In this document: positions 48,327 to 57,491 of the stretch, in pieces | Layout of the letters: the number at the start of each line of letters is the position of its first letter | Numbering within the stretch: the stretch's first letter is position 1 | DNA from: Leptospira limi | GTDB lineage: Bacteria > Spirochaetota > Leptospiria > Leptospirales > Leptospiraceae | Direction: 5' to 3' | NCBI RefSeq assembly: GCF_026151395.1 | Contig: NZ_JAMQPV010000002.1 | Location: 124,001 to 188,000 of the forward strand | Length of the DNA: 64,000 nt | Program-made: the position numbers and the translations under genes | Notes under the pieces: generated by a model | What the model was told of the DNA's origin: nothing | What the model saw: the letters and a program-made list of their open reading frames with translations, nothing else | Databases searched by the model: none

Positions 48327-50186
48327 CTTATCGAATCCATTCCTTGGATACAATTCGAAGAGAACTACCGAAACTTAGGTGGCCTTCTCTTCGAAGATTG
48401 TGTAACAGAACCTGGTTATACAATATCCGATCATTACTTTGATCCCATTGAAGAGATTCAAGTTAAATTATATCGAAACCAAAACCTAAAAGGACAAATC
48501 CAATCTGTATTCGATCGATTGGATTTAGAAAGAAAAAAAGGAAATTACCCTTGTGGGATCCTCAATTATGAACTTGGGTATCACTTCATAGAAGGATTGG
48601 ATTTAGAATCTTCTCCCTTAAAGGAAGGAACTTCTCTCCTTCATATCACCATCTTCCAAAACAAAAAAAGATTTAAATATAAAAATCCGCATCCGAAGGT
48701 TGAAACATCAGTTTCCATTTCAAATCCCAAACCGAAATGGACAAAAGACGAATATACAAAACAATGGAACAAAACTTTAGAATATCTGAAACTTGGGGAA
48801 AGTTATGAATTAAATTTGTGTTTTCCCGTCGAACTTCAGATAAACGGTGATTTGTTTTCATTCTACCAAAACCTGAAGGCAAAACAAAAAACAAAATTTT
48901 CAGTATTCTATCCTTACGAAAGGAAAAACAAAACCATTGTTTCCCTCTCACCCGAACTTTTTTTTGAAGTTCAAGGTGAAATCATCACCACCGAACCCAT
49001 GAAAGGAACCATTGTAAGAGGGAATACAAGAGAAGATGATCAAAAGAATTTTTTGCACCTCCAAACTTCTGAAAAGGAAAGAGCCGAGAATGTAATGATC
49101 ACAGATTTGTATCGGAATGATCTAGGAAGAATTGCCAAACAAGGGACTGTCGAAGTGGAAGAACTTTTTTCGATCCGAGGGCTCAGTACTGTTTGGCAAA
49201 TGGTTTCCAAAGTTACGGCAAAATTAGACAAACCATTTTCTTGGAATACAGTCCTCTCTTCCTTGTTCCCATCAGGTTCCGTGATTGGTGCTCCCAAACG
49301 GAATTCCTATGAACTTTTACGTTCTTTAGAGGTTGGGAACAGAGGAGTTTATACAGGTGTTTTTTTTACATCAGAGGAAACAAACCATGTTCCTTGGATC
49401 CGTGCTAGTGTTACAATTCGTACGCTAGAAACAGATTCAATTGGCGAAACTCATAATGCAGTATATGGAATTGGAAGTGGAGTTACAGTATTATCCACAC
49501 CCAAAGAAGAATATGAAGAATGCCTCTCTAAACTAAAAGTACTGACAAGTCCCATCCCACCTAATTTTCAAATCTTGGAAACTTTGAAACTGTCGAATGG
49601 AAAAATATTCTTAAAAGAACATCATGGGAATCGAATTGAAAGTACAGCAAAACGGTTTGGATTTTCATTTTCCAAAACAAAGTTAGAAGATACTTTCCAT
49701 AAGATCGAAACAGAAGTAACAGGAAAGGTGAGGATTCGTCTCTTACTCGATGAAGAAGGTAACTTCCATTGGGAATCAACTTCTCTTCCAAAACGATCGA
49801 TCCGAGCTTCCATCTCTTTGGGTTTTGCAAAAGAACCCATCAATTCAGATGATGTATTTTTATATCACAAAACAACAAACCGCAGTGTTTACAACCAACT
49901 AACAGAAGATTGTAAAGGATTAGGGATCGATGATTGTATCCTTTTTGACAAGGATGGTAGAGTGCTGGAAACAACAATCCGTAACCTATTTTACAAAGAA
50001 AAGGGAAAGTGGTACACACCATCCTTAGACACAGGTGGCCTTCCTGGGGTCTTTCGAGAAAGGCTTCTCCAAAAAAATTGGGTGAAGGTTAAACCCACAT
50101 CCAAAGATGACTTACTGAATGCAGAGGCCATCCTAGTAGGGAATTCTGTACGAGGATTCGAACGGGTAACTCTTATTATAAGATAA
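48324..50186 (+). CDS. pabB: Fused aminodeoxychorismate synthase component I / aminodeoxychorismate lyase (PabB-PabC)
   Basis: The chorismate-binding PabB part is followed by a PabC-like class IV aminotransferase part. PabB marks are [27 protein letters not shown]-like [19 protein letters not shown] and [11 protein letters not shown]. PabC marks are a Lys in [13 protein letters not shown] and [10 protein letters not shown]. Together they make 4-aminobenzoate for folate from chorismate. The earliest TTG is at 48519, but the frame is open upstream for another 65 residues (for example [18 protein letters not shown]) that look like the family's N-terminus, so I start it at the coupled ATC 48324. 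That start is uncertain. Its 3' end overlaps hslU by 11 bases. Confidence 0.87.
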   Translation: MLIESIPWIQFEENYRNLGGLLFEDCVTEPGYTISDHYFDPIEEIQVKLYRNQNLKGQIQSVFDRLDLERKKGNYPCGILNYELGYHFIEGLDLESSPLKEGTSLLHITIFQNKKRFKYKNPHPKVETSVSISNPKPKWTKDEYTKQWNKTLEYLKLGESYELNLCFPVELQINGDLFSFYQNLKAKQKTKFSVFYPYERKNKTIVSLSPELFFEVQGEIITTEPMKGTIVRGNTREDDQKNFLHLQTSEKERAENVMITDLYRNDLGRIAKQGTVEVEELFSIRGLSTVWQMVSKVTAKLDKPFSWNTVLSSLFPSGSVIGAPKRNSYELLRSLEVGNRGVYTGVFFTSEETNHVPWIRASVTIRTLETDSIGETHNAVYGIGSGVTVLSTPKEEYEECLSKLKVLTSPIPPNFQILETLKLSNGKIFLKEHHGNRIESTAKRFGFSFSKTKLEDTFHKIETEVTGKVRIRLLLDEEGNFHWESTSLPKRSIRASISLGFAKEPINSDDVFLYHKTTNRSVYNQLTEDCKGLGIDDCILFDKDGRVLETTIRNLFYKEKGKWYTPSLDTGGLPGVFRERLLQKNWVKVKPTSKDDLLNAEAILVGNSVRGFERVTLIIR

Positions 50187-51594
50187 ATCGACTGAGGTCT
50201 TTGTCCTCGATGATTCCTTTGAGTTTGTTCGACACATATTCTTCATTGATCACCACATGTTTTTTGTCCTCTGGTAAATCGGGGGCTTCAAAACTTGTGT
50301 CTTCCAATAATTTTTCCATGATGGTATTAAGCCTTCTTGCACCAATGTTTTCATTTTTTTCATTCATTTGGAAGGCAAGTTTCGCAATTTCAGCAATTCC
50401 ATCTTGCGTGTATTCAATCTTCACACCTTCAGTGGCAAGAAGTGCTTCGTATTGTTTGGTGAGAGAAGACTTAGGAGTTGTGAGTATTTTGATAAAATCT
50501 CCCTCCGTGAGTGTTTCCAATTCCACACGGATTGGAAACCTTCCTTGTAACTCAGGGATTAGGTCAGATGGTTTTGTCATGTGGAAGGCACCAGCGGCAA
50601 TAAACAAAATATGATCCGTTTTGATTGGACCAAGTTTTGTATTCACAGTTGATCCTTCAACAATTGGTAACAGGTCACGTTGAACACCTTCCCTCGAAAC
50701 GTCGGCACCTTGGCGCCCTTCTCGTCCTGCAATTTTATCAATTTCATCCAGAAAGATAATCCCCATCTCTTCTACTCGGCGCACTGCTTCGGATTGGATT
50801 TTATCTGAATCAATGAGTTTTTCTGCTTCTGATTCTAACAAAATTTTCTGTGCATCCGAAACTTTCACTTTTCGTTTGCCTGATTTTTTTGGCATCAAAT
50901 CCCCAAGTAGGTTTTGGATTTGGTTGTCCATCTCTTCCATATTCCCAGCACCAAACACTTGCAACATGGGCATACCTGTTTGAGAGGATTGTTTCGGAAT
51001 ATCGATTTCGATTTCTTGTTCGTTTAAAACACCTTTTCGTAACTTGTCGCGGAACTTTTCTCTGGATTCCTTGTAACTCTCAAAACGTTCTTTTTCTTCA
51101 GGGTTTAGTTCGGATTCCTTTTTATGAAAGATAGGAGGAAGGATGACATCTAAAATGATTTCTTCTGCTTTTTCTGCGGCTTTGTCTTTCACGCGGTCTC
51201 GAAATTCTGCTTTCACAAGGTTTAAGGCGCCCATGGCCAAATCTCGCACCATGGATTCGACATCCCTACCCACATACCCAACTTCCGTATATTTTGTGGC
51301 TTCCACTTTTAAAAAGGGAGCACCACATAACTTTGACAGACGACGAGCAATTTCTGTTTTCCCAACTCCTGTAGGCCCAATCATAATGATGTTTTTGGGG
51401 TAAATTTCTTCTCGTAATGATTCTTCTAATTTACGCCTTCTGGAACGATTGCGAAGGGCAACTGCGACTGCTCGTTTTGCTTTTGTTTGGCCAATGATGT
51501 GTTCATCCAAACGCTCTACAATTTGGCGCGGTGTGAGATCCTCTGTTTTGTTTGGATCGTTTGCCACTTCTGCTAAAATGGTTTTGAGTGTCAT
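50176..51594 (-). CDS. hslU: HslU, ATPase subunit of the HslUV protease
   Basis: The 472-residue AAA+ unfoldase begins with [25 protein letters not shown] and has Walker [10 protein letters not shown] and the Walker [13 protein letters not shown]. An I domain (about 110-265) with two charged sections lies between them, and the C-terminus [17 protein letters not shown] is the one that inserts in HslV. It unfolds proteins and feeds them to HslV. It starts 1 base behind hslV and is the last gene of a xerD/RsbW-like/hslV/hslU run. Its 3' end overlaps the PabB-PabC gene by 11 bases. Confidence 0.97.
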   Translation of the reverse strand: MTLKTILAEVANDPNKTEDLTPRQIVERLDEHIIGQTKAKRAVAVALRNRSRRRKLEESLREEIYPKNIIMIGPTGVGKTEIARRLSKLCGAPFLKVEATKYTEVGYVGRDVESMVRDLAMGALNLVKAEFRDRVKDKAAEKAEEIILDVILPPIFHKKESELNPEEKERFESYKESREKFRDKLRKGVLNEQEIEIDIPKQSSQTGMPMLQVFGAGNMEEMDNQIQNLLGDLMPKKSGKRKVKVSDAQKILLESEAEKLIDSDKIQSEAVRRVEEMGIIFLDEIDKIAGREGRQGADVSREGVQRDLLPIVEGSTVNTKLGPIKTDHILFIAAGAFHMTKPSDLIPELQGRFPIRVELETLTEGDFIKILTTPKSSLTKQYEALLATEGVKIEYTQDGIAEIAKLAFQMNEKNENIGARRLNTIMEKLLEDTSFEAPDLPEDKKHVVINEEYVSNKLKGIIEDKDLSRFIL

Positions 51595-51595
51595 A

Positions 51596-52129
51596 TTATA
51601 ATTCCTCGATCACTAAATTGTGGTTTGTATAAATACAGATGTCAGCGGTGATCTTCATGGCTCTTGTGATGATTTCTTTTGGATCTAAGTCTGTGTTCTC
51701 CACAAGGGCTCTTGCTGCACTGAGGGCAAAATTACCACCAGATCCAATCGCAAGTACACCATCATCTGGTGAGATCACATCCCCTGTTCCTGAAATGAGA
51801 AAGGATTCATTGGCATCACAAACAATGAGGAGTGCCTCAAGTCTACGTAACATGCGGTCCATCCTCCATTCACGTGCAAGTTCTACCGCAGCACGAGAAA
51901 CTGATCCACCATGTTCAATTAATTTTTTTTCAAAGAGTTCAAAGAGAGTGAAGGCATCGGCAGCACTTCCAGCAAATCCAGCGATCACCTTACCATTGTA
52001 AAGGCGACGTACTTTTTTTGCTGTATGTTTCATGACGGTATTTCCCATCGAAACTTGGCCATCTCCCCCTACTGCAATTTTTCCATTTTTACGAACAGAG
52101 AGGATGGTGGTTGCGTGAATTGTTTCCAT
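51596..52129 (-). CDS. hslV: HslV, peptidase subunit of the HslUV protease
   Basis: From ATG 52129 the product is 177 residues: [21 protein letters not shown] six-residue propeptide (METIHA) precedes the catalytic Thr of TTILSV, so cleavage exposes the N-terminal nucleophile. The interior carries the proteasome-like [20 protein letters not shown] and [19 protein letters not shown]. The frame is open to 52216, but that would enter the neighbouring RsbW-like gene and is not homologous. HslV sits 46 bases downstream of the RsbW-like stop and 1 base before hslU. Confidence 0.96.
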   Translation of the reverse strand: METIHATTILSVRKNGKIAVGGDGQVSMGNTVMKHTAKKVRRLYNGKVIAGFAGSAADAFTLFELFEKKLIEHGGSVSRAAVELAREWRMDRMLRRLEALLIVCDANESFLISGTGDVISPDDGVLAIGSGGNFALSAARALVENTDLDPKEIITRAMKITADICIYTNHNLVIEEL

Positions 52130-52175
52130 ACGGATAAAATTCCAAATGGGAAACCGTTGTCGAGAAAAATGGAGG

Positions 52176-52607
52176 TTACTTTCTTTTGATGAGGACCATC
52201 TGGTTTCCAATCTCAAAGGATTGGTCTAAAAAATAATAATCGGTAAGTTCGCGGATCATAAATAACCCAATGCCATGTTCTCTGTAATCACTCACGTCGA
52301 AACTGCGTAAATCTTTGGGTTCTACTTTTTTTCCATAATCGCGGAGTTTGATTTCCACTCTGTCTTTATCAAATTGGATTTCGATAAAGATGGGTTTGTC
52401 TGTGCGACTGGAATAGGCGTGACGAATGATATTGGTGATGGCTTCCCCAATGACCAATTTTAAGTCCATGGAATCAAATAGCGAGAATCCATGTTCTAAA
52501 CATAAATTGAAAAAATAATTACGAGTATGGGAAACAAAACGGGGATTGGAGGGAATTTGGATACGGACTACTTTTCCGTAGTCCGCATGTTTCGTGGGGT
52601 TCGACAT
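52176..52607 (-). CDS. RsbW/SpoIIAB-type anti-sigma-factor serine kinase (HATPase)
   Basis: The 143-residue protein has the whole Bergerat ATP site: N box [15 protein letters not shown] (about 68-82), G1 LRDYGKKV (about 107), G2 [11 protein letters not shown] (about 127). It is the size of RsbW. In Bacillus such kinases bind and phosphorylate a STAS antagonist and sequester sigma-B; here a STAS protein is coded at 26682-27017, but linkage is unproven. The gene sits between xerD and hslV with a one-base overlap (TAATG) to xerD, so the three are probably on one transcript. An inverted repeat lies in its first codons. Confidence 0.88.
   Translation of the reverse strand: MSNPTKHADYGKVVRIQIPSNPRFVSHTRNYFFNLCLEHGFSLFDSMDLKLVIGEAITNIIRHAYSSRTDKPIFIEIQFDKDRVEIKLRDYGKKVEPKDLRSFDVSDYREHGIGLFMIRELTDYYFLDQSFEIGNQMVLIKRK
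52564..52585. repeat. Perfect 8-base inverted repeat in the start of the RsbW-like gene
   Basis: CGGACTAC (52564-52571) and GTAGTCCG (52578-52585) pair with a 6-base TTTTCC loop. It lies about 22 bases into the coding sequence, so it could form a hairpin that affects translation of the RsbW-like protein. The surrounding bases give no T-run, so it is not a terminator. Confidence 0.5.
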
Positions 52608-53515
52608 TATCCTCTCGGATGGAATTTCTTATGAACTTCCTTCAGAGTTTTATTTGCCATATGTGTATAGATCTGTGTGGTAGAAATATCGATATGACCA
52701 AGTAACTCTTGTACGGATTTAAGGTCTGCGTGATTTTCAAGTAGATGAGTTGCAAACGAGTGACGTAGAGTGTGAGGAGTGACTTTTTTCTTAATTTTTG
52801 TTCTTTTGATGTAGTGGTTGAGAAGTCTCCAAACCGACTTACGATTGATATACGATCCTTTTTTGGATACAAACACAAAGTCACAGGTTCTTTTTTTCAA
52901 AATTTCAGTACGACTTTCTGTGAGGTAACGTTTCAGGATTTCCAAAGACTTTTCACCAAAAGGAACGAGGCGTTGTCTTCCCCCTTTTCCTTCGACAGTA
53001 ATAGTCATATTTTCCATATCAATATCAGACATTTTTAAATTACATGCTTCTGAAATCCGAAGGCCAGAAGAGTAAAGTAATTCAAAGATACATTTGTCAC
53101 GAAGTTCGTACAAATTGTCCTCTTTGATATTCTTAAACAGTTCCTCAATTTCCGCTTGTGTGAGGTAATCGGGGATGGTTCTTGCAACTTCAGGAGTTTC
53201 AATTTTTTCTGTTGGATTGGAATCGAGACGTTTTTCATCTCGTAAGTATTTATAAAACTGACGGATTGCGACAACTTCTCTTGCAAGAGTTTTTGCAGAG
53301 ATTTTACGTTCTCTTTCTTCTTCTAGAAAACGCATGATGTCGTTTGCTTTTACTTCTAAAAAGTTGATATGTTCTTTTTCCAAAAAGATGGCGAACTTGT
53401 TGAGGTCGTATCCGTAGGAATAAATCGAATTATCGCTCAGTCCTTTTTCTACGGACAAGTACTCTTGGAATGTTTGTAAAAGCTGATTTTGAGAAACTGG
53501 CAATTTGGAACCCAT
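52607..53515 (-). CDS. xerD: XerD-type tyrosine recombinase
   Basis: A 302-residue tyrosine recombinase with all six catalytic residues: Arg153 (SSGLRISEA), Lys177 (VEGKGGRQRLVP), His248, Arg251 (TPHTLRHSFATH), His274 (ELLGHIDISTT) and Tyr283 (TQIYTHMAN). The N-terminal SAM-like core-binding domain is at about 10-95, and the C-terminal LKEVHKKFHPRG resembles XerD. It resolves chromosome dimers at dif sites with XerC; a second Xer is not seen here. It is the first gene of the xerD/RsbW-like/hslV/hslU run, starting 3 bases inside the divergent lipoprotein frame. XerC and XerD are hard to separate, so the letter is tentative. Confidence 0.88.
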   Translation of the reverse strand: MGSKLPVSQNQLLQTFQEYLSVEKGLSDNSIYSYGYDLNKFAIFLEKEHINFLEVKANDIMRFLEEERERKISAKTLAREVVAIRQFYKYLRDEKRLDSNPTEKIETPEVARTIPDYLTQAEIEELFKNIKEDNLYELRDKCIFELLYSSGLRISEACNLKMSDIDMENMTITVEGKGGRQRLVPFGEKSLEILKRYLTESRTEILKKRTCDFVFVSKKGSYINRKSVWRLLNHYIKRTKIKKKVTPHTLRHSFATHLLENHADLKSVQELLGHIDISTTQIYTHMANKTLKEVHKKFHPRG

Positions 53516-53612
53516 CTTTACTCTCTTATGTTACTTAAAGAGTCGGACAAAAAGCTTAAAGAGACTTATTATTTTTTTTGCCACAAATGGCTATGTCAGG
53601 AAAAAAGGAGAT

Positions 53613-54134
53613 GTGTCTTATCGAATCACTCCCTTTTTTTTACTCATCCTTTCTTTCCTGTTAGTCGTTAATTGCGGCCGAAAAGAACGAACTCTTTTTG
53701 AAGAAGGGAAAAAATGGGAATTGGTAGGAGAAAAAACAAAAGCTCTATATTATTACGAACTTTCGCTCCGTGAAAATCCTGAGTATGACCCTGTCCTCAA
53801 ACGGATGGGACTTCTCCTTGCTGACAGTGTGGAATCCATTGCCACCGCCATCTTTTATTTGGAAAAATACCACAAACAAAAAAAAGACGACACAGAAGTA
53901 CAAAGAGAACTCTTCCGCCTCTATCTTACCACAGGGTATGAAAAAGAAGCACTGGAAATTTTAGAGGAAATTCGGTTCCAAGGAAAAAAAGAAACCTTGG
54001 AATTTTTTGAAGCTACCTATCTCTGTCTTACGAGAGGGGTCAAACAAAAGGACTACCTCCAGAGTTTAGAAAATAGCCCACTTTCGGGTGACCCGTACTA
54101 TGCACCTTGGGTGCGGGCGTGTGAAACAAAATAG
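53613..54134 (+). CDS. Lipoprotein with TPR-like helices
   Basis: Read from GTG 53613, the 173-residue protein opens with a lipoprotein signal (SYRITPFFLLILSFLLVVNC, Cys21), then TPR-like pairs such as WELVGEKTKALYYYELSLRE and LEKYHKQKKDDTEVQRELF. I chose the GTG because the longer frame from ATG 53505 gives 57 residues before the lipobox and overlaps xerD. The AGGAG at 53606-53610 lies only two bases before the GTG, so the start is uncertain. The protein would be a membrane-anchored scaffold; no partner is evident. The next gene, trxB, follows after about 60 bases. Confidence 0.72.
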   Translation: MSYRITPFFLLILSFLLVVNCGRKERTLFEEGKKWELVGEKTKALYYYELSLRENPEYDPVLKRMGLLLADSVESIATAIFYLEKYHKQKKDDTEVQRELFRLYLTTGYEKEALEILEEIRFQGKKETLEFFEATYLCLTRGVKQKDYLQSLENSPLSGDPYYAPWVRACETK

Positions 54135-54194
54135 GCACAAATCGTTTAGACCGAGTCTAAAGAATAACGAACTAGATACAGATTAGGAGAGAAT

Positions 54195-55136
54195 ATGAAC
54201 CACAAAGTTGTCATCATTGGATCAGGACCTGCAGGACACACAGCAGCCATTTACGCGGCGAGAGCCAATTTAAACCCAGTGATGTATGAAGGATTTATGG
54301 CAGGTGGTGTTGCCGCAGGTGGACAACTCACAACCACAACAGAAGTGGAAAATTTCCCTGGTTTTCCAGAAGGGATCGATGGAACCAAACTCACCCAACT
54401 TTTCCGCGAACAATCGGCAAAATATGGAACCACCATCCACACCCAAACCATCACCAAAGTCGATTTTTCCAAACGCCCTTTTACCATTTGGTCTGATGAC
54501 GAAGAAATCAAAGCAGAATCCATTATCATTGCGACAGGTGCAACCGCCAAACGTATGTTTGTAAAAGGGGAAGATGTTTTTTGGCAACGTGGGATTTCCG
54601 CTTGTGCCGTTTGTGACGGTGCCCTTCCGATTTACCGAAACAAAGCTCTTGCAGTTGTTGGTGGCGGGGACTCCGCAGTGGAAGAAGCAAATCACCTAAC
54701 CAAATTTGCCTCCAAAGTGTATCTTGTGGTAAGACGTGACCAACTCCGTGCATCCCAAATCATGCAAAAACGTGCCATGGAACACCCAAAAATTGAAATC
54801 CTCTGGAACCAAACAGTTGTGGAAGCAAAAGGTGGTGCTGGTGGTCTTACTTCTATCGTACTCGAAAGTACAAAAGATAAATCCCAAAAAGACTTAGAAG
54901 TGGGTGGACTCTTTTATGCCATTGGACACGTTCCCAATACTGAAATTTTCAAAGGCCAATTGAATTTAGATGAAACAGGTTATATCATCACAAAACCAGG
55001 AACCACACAAACCAATGTGGAAGGTGTATTTGCTGCAGGAGATGTTCAGGACAAAGTGTACAGGCAAGCAATCACGGCTGCTGGTAGTGGTTGTATGGCC
55101 GCACTTGAAGCAGAACGCTGGTTAGAAGGTCATTAG
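54195..55136 (+). CDS. trxB: Thioredoxin reductase
   Basis: The 313-residue protein has the FAD-binding [18 protein letters not shown] at the N-terminus, the redox-active Cys pair CAVCDG (about 138-143), NADPH-binding [15 protein letters not shown], and a C-terminal FAD contact [19 protein letters not shown]. It uses NADPH to reduce thioredoxin in the cytoplasm. Preceded by AGGAGAG at ATG 54195, it is followed by a strong terminator. Nothing unusual. Confidence 0.96.
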   Translation: MNHKVVIIGSGPAGHTAAIYAARANLNPVMYEGFMAGGVAAGGQLTTTTEVENFPGFPEGIDGTKLTQLFREQSAKYGTTIHTQTITKVDFSKRPFTIWSDDEEIKAESIIIATGATAKRMFVKGEDVFWQRGISACAVCDGALPIYRNKALAVVGGGDSAVEEANHLTKFASKVYLVVRRDQLRASQIMQKRAMEHPKIEILWNQTVVEAKGGAGGLTSIVLESTKDKSQKDLEVGGLFYAIGHVPNTEIFKGQLNLDETGYIITKPGTTQTNVEGVFAAGDVQDKVYRQAITAAGSGCMAALEAERWLEGH

Positions 55137-55165
55137 AATTTAATCGTTTAGTCCCTTTGGAAGAG

Positions 55166-55203
55166 AAACCGATTTGGGAATCAAACGCCAAATCGGTTTT
55201 TTT
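55166..55203 (+). terminator. Terminator of trxB
   Basis: AAACCGATTTGG (55166-55177) pairs with CCAAATCGGTTT (55188-55199), twelve pairs with a 10-base loop, followed by T-rich bases. It is 30 bases past the trxB stop and 4 bases before the end of the convergent gene at 55207. Confidence 0.9.
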
Positions 55204-55206
55204 ATA

Positions 55207-56943
55207 TCAGTCTGGATACAACACCGTTTCTCGATTTGGGAACACCACCGAATCTCCGCTTGGCGCCACATATTGTTTTTTTCCATTTTCCCATTCCACA
55301 ATCGTGTAATTGGATCCACGGAATACAATTTGGTTTCCAGGAAATACATTCGCTTCCCATCCATCTCCAAACCAACGGTAATTCCCTTTTTTCCATAAGA
55401 AAAAATAAGTTCCCTTGGGTCCTAAAAAATCCCCTTCCCGTTTCCCAGTATAATCTTCCACATTTGCAGTGAAGATTTTGTATAGGTGAGGAAGTTCATC
55501 ATATGATTTGATCTCTTTTGCGGATTCTTTGAGAGTAAAACCTTTCTCTAAAAAGGATAAATATTCATTGGGAAATTGTGGGTTCATGACTGTATACCCA
55601 GAAAGTGAAAGTGATTTTGTATCTTTTAAAATCTGAAGTTTGTCTGATTCAAATCGTTTTGTACTCTCTTTCAAAATAGAATCTGCACTTACACCAGTTA
55701 TCTTTTGTAAGGCGAGAGTGGACTCAAGCCCCAAACAAGTTTCTTTTTGGTAAGAAGTGATCGCTTCTTTTCCATACACATCATGGATGTGTTTCACTAA
55801 AATGGCGCCAAAAAGATAAGGAATGTTGTCTTTGTATTTGGCATCTAACAAAGATTTAAAAGATTTGGGAGCCTTATTTTCTCGGATTAATTTTTCTGTT
55901 TCCGCATAAACCCAAACACGTTTACGGTCACTCATTCGAGATTCAGTATAAGATGCCAATCCTTCTTCAAACCAAGGGTCAAGGATTTCTTGGGATGGTT
56001 GGGTTCCAGTTTCCGCTATGGTTTTTAAACAAGATACTTGTTCAATGTTTCTTGTCAGTTTTTGGAGAACCATACTAAAATTAACCCGACGCAGTGAGTC
56101 GGCATCAAAATTTGCATTGCTCGATCGTTCAGGCATTTGTTCGCCACAACATAAAACAATGGCATCCCTACCCCCAAGTCCCATTTCTGTTTGGTTGGCA
56201 CCAGGGAGATCAAATCCTACATACTCTTTTGCAGTTGGGTAGTCATCGAATAGTAGGACAGGTATTTTCCCACGATTTTCAAATCCAAATTCATTTTTTA
56301 AAAAAGTAAATAGAGCTTTGGTTTTGACTTCTTCACCAAACACACGTAAATACTCGTTCCACTTATCAGAACCATAAAAAACAAGATTTCCTATTTCTAA
56401 CTTTGGTTTTCCAAACTGGGATTCATTCACGAGTAGATAATTTTGGAACTCGAGTGGTTTTTGGTAGATGGTATCGTATTCTTTTCGGTGGGAAATCCAA
56501 TACTTTGTGATTTTGGTATTGTCTGGATAATTCCATACCAATGTCGGCGAACATCCATTACACGAACTGGGCGCAGGAGCAAAAACAAATCCAGTCCCAG
56601 TTGGAAAATCTAATTTAAAAATCCCTGTAGGCCATTCTGTAAACACACTGCCATCAGCACGTTTCCATTGGTAATGGTTTTTGGCCCATTGGTAGACTTC
56701 TCCCCCATCAGGTCCCGAATAATACCCAGGGGCTGCGTCCAAAAATCCTAACTTCAAATCTTCCAGTTTTGGTTCTTGGAGCTTTTCAGATTGGAAAAAA
56801 CTCGTTGGTGCGGTTTCTCCAAAATCAAAATACAATACATCTGCCCCACTCCCACGTTTTAAAGGAACAGGTTTTCTCTCAGCATCAGAATAAAGGAAAG
56901 AACCTAAGAGGAAAGAAATTAGGAAAACAAGAGTACGTTTCAT
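55207..56943 (-). CDS. Exported protein with a peptidase-MA-like region lacking the metal motif
   Basis: From ATG 56943 the protein is 578 residues with a signal peptide (MKRTLVFLISFLLGSFLYSD). Around residues 285-400 it resembles the MA-clan peptidase-like family: FSMVLQKLTRNIEQ in the usual helix position, then DPWFEEGLASYTESRM. The HExxH zinc motif expected in that helix is absent (QKLTR), so proteolysis is unlikely. The first 130 residues contain a repeated Y-x-GPDG-type beta region, and the end has a similar one (KKQYVAPSGDSVVFPNRETV). Possibly a structural surface protein. It lies 60 bases downstream of ilvN. Confidence 0.75.
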   Translation of the reverse strand: MKRTLVFLISFLLGSFLYSDAERKPVPLKRGSGADVLYFDFGETAPTSFFQSEKLQEPKLEDLKLGFLDAAPGYYSGPDGGEVYQWAKNHYQWKRADGSVFTEWPTGIFKLDFPTGTGFVFAPAPSSCNGCSPTLVWNYPDNTKITKYWISHRKEYDTIYQKPLEFQNYLLVNESQFGKPKLEIGNLVFYGSDKWNEYLRVFGEEVKTKALFTFLKNEFGFENRGKIPVLLFDDYPTAKEYVGFDLPGANQTEMGLGGRDAIVLCCGEQMPERSSNANFDADSLRRVNFSMVLQKLTRNIEQVSCLKTIAETGTQPSQEILDPWFEEGLASYTESRMSDRKRVWVYAETEKLIRENKAPKSFKSLLDAKYKDNIPYLFGAILVKHIHDVYGKEAITSYQKETCLGLESTLALQKITGVSADSILKESTKRFESDKLQILKDTKSLSLSGYTVMNPQFPNEYLSFLEKGFTLKESAKEIKSYDELPHLYKIFTANVEDYTGKREGDFLGPKGTYFFLWKKGNYRWFGDGWEANVFPGNQIVFRGSNYTIVEWENGKKQYVAPSGDSVVFPNRETVLYPD

Positions 56944-57002
56944 AGGGACAAATCTCAATTGCCCCAATTTTGGTCTAAAATGAGACCACTGTCAAGAGCA
57001 TT

Positions 57003-57491
57003 CTAAACAGCGTTTTGGTTTCGATAGGCGATGGCGATTTGGCCTGTTCTTGAAATTTCTCGGATCCCAAATGGTTTTAAAACGGCGATGATATTACTCA
57101 CCTGACGTGAATTTCCTGAAAACTCAATGAGAAGGGAATCTTCTGTCATTTCTAAAATTTTCACATCAAATCCATTACAAATTGTAAGAGCTTCACTTCG
57201 ATTACTTTCTGTTATCGAAAAAGAAACAAGAACCAATTCTCTTTGTACAGAACTCGCATACGCCATATCTTGTACTCTTAAAACATCAGGGAGTTTTAAT
57301 AATTGGTTTTTCACCTGACCAACTACAAAATCATCCCCATTCAGAACAATTGTCATAGAAGAAACTTCGGGGTTATCGGTAACACCTACGGCAATTGAAT
57401 CAATGTTATACCCACGTCTTGTGAATAAACCTGAGACATGGCTCATGACACCTGGATGGTTATTGACTAATATACTGAGTGTATGTTTCAT
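57003..57491 (-). CDS. ilvN: Acetolactate synthase small (regulatory) subunit
   Basis: A 162-residue regulatory subunit with an N-terminal ACT domain ([38 protein letters not shown]) and a C-terminal second ACT-like domain (about 85-160). It binds valine and stimulates the catalytic subunit in branched-chain amino acid synthesis. ATG 57491 overlaps the ilvB stop by ATGA, so it is translated with ilvB. No leader peptide or attenuator was recognised before ilvB. Nothing odd. Confidence 0.95.
   Translation of the reverse strand: MKHTLSILVNNHPGVMSHVSGLFTRRGYNIDSIAVGVTDNPEVSSMTIVLNGDDFVVGQVKNQLLKLPDVLRVQDMAYASSVQRELVLVSFSITESNRSEALTICNGFDVKILEMTEDSLLIEFSGNSRQVSNIIAVLKPFGIREISRTGQIAIAYRNQNAV

Noticed and set aside
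52130..52216. Longer HslV start at 52216
   Set aside because: The extra residues are not HslV-like and overlap the RsbW-like gene; [10 protein letters not shown] at 52129 fits the family.
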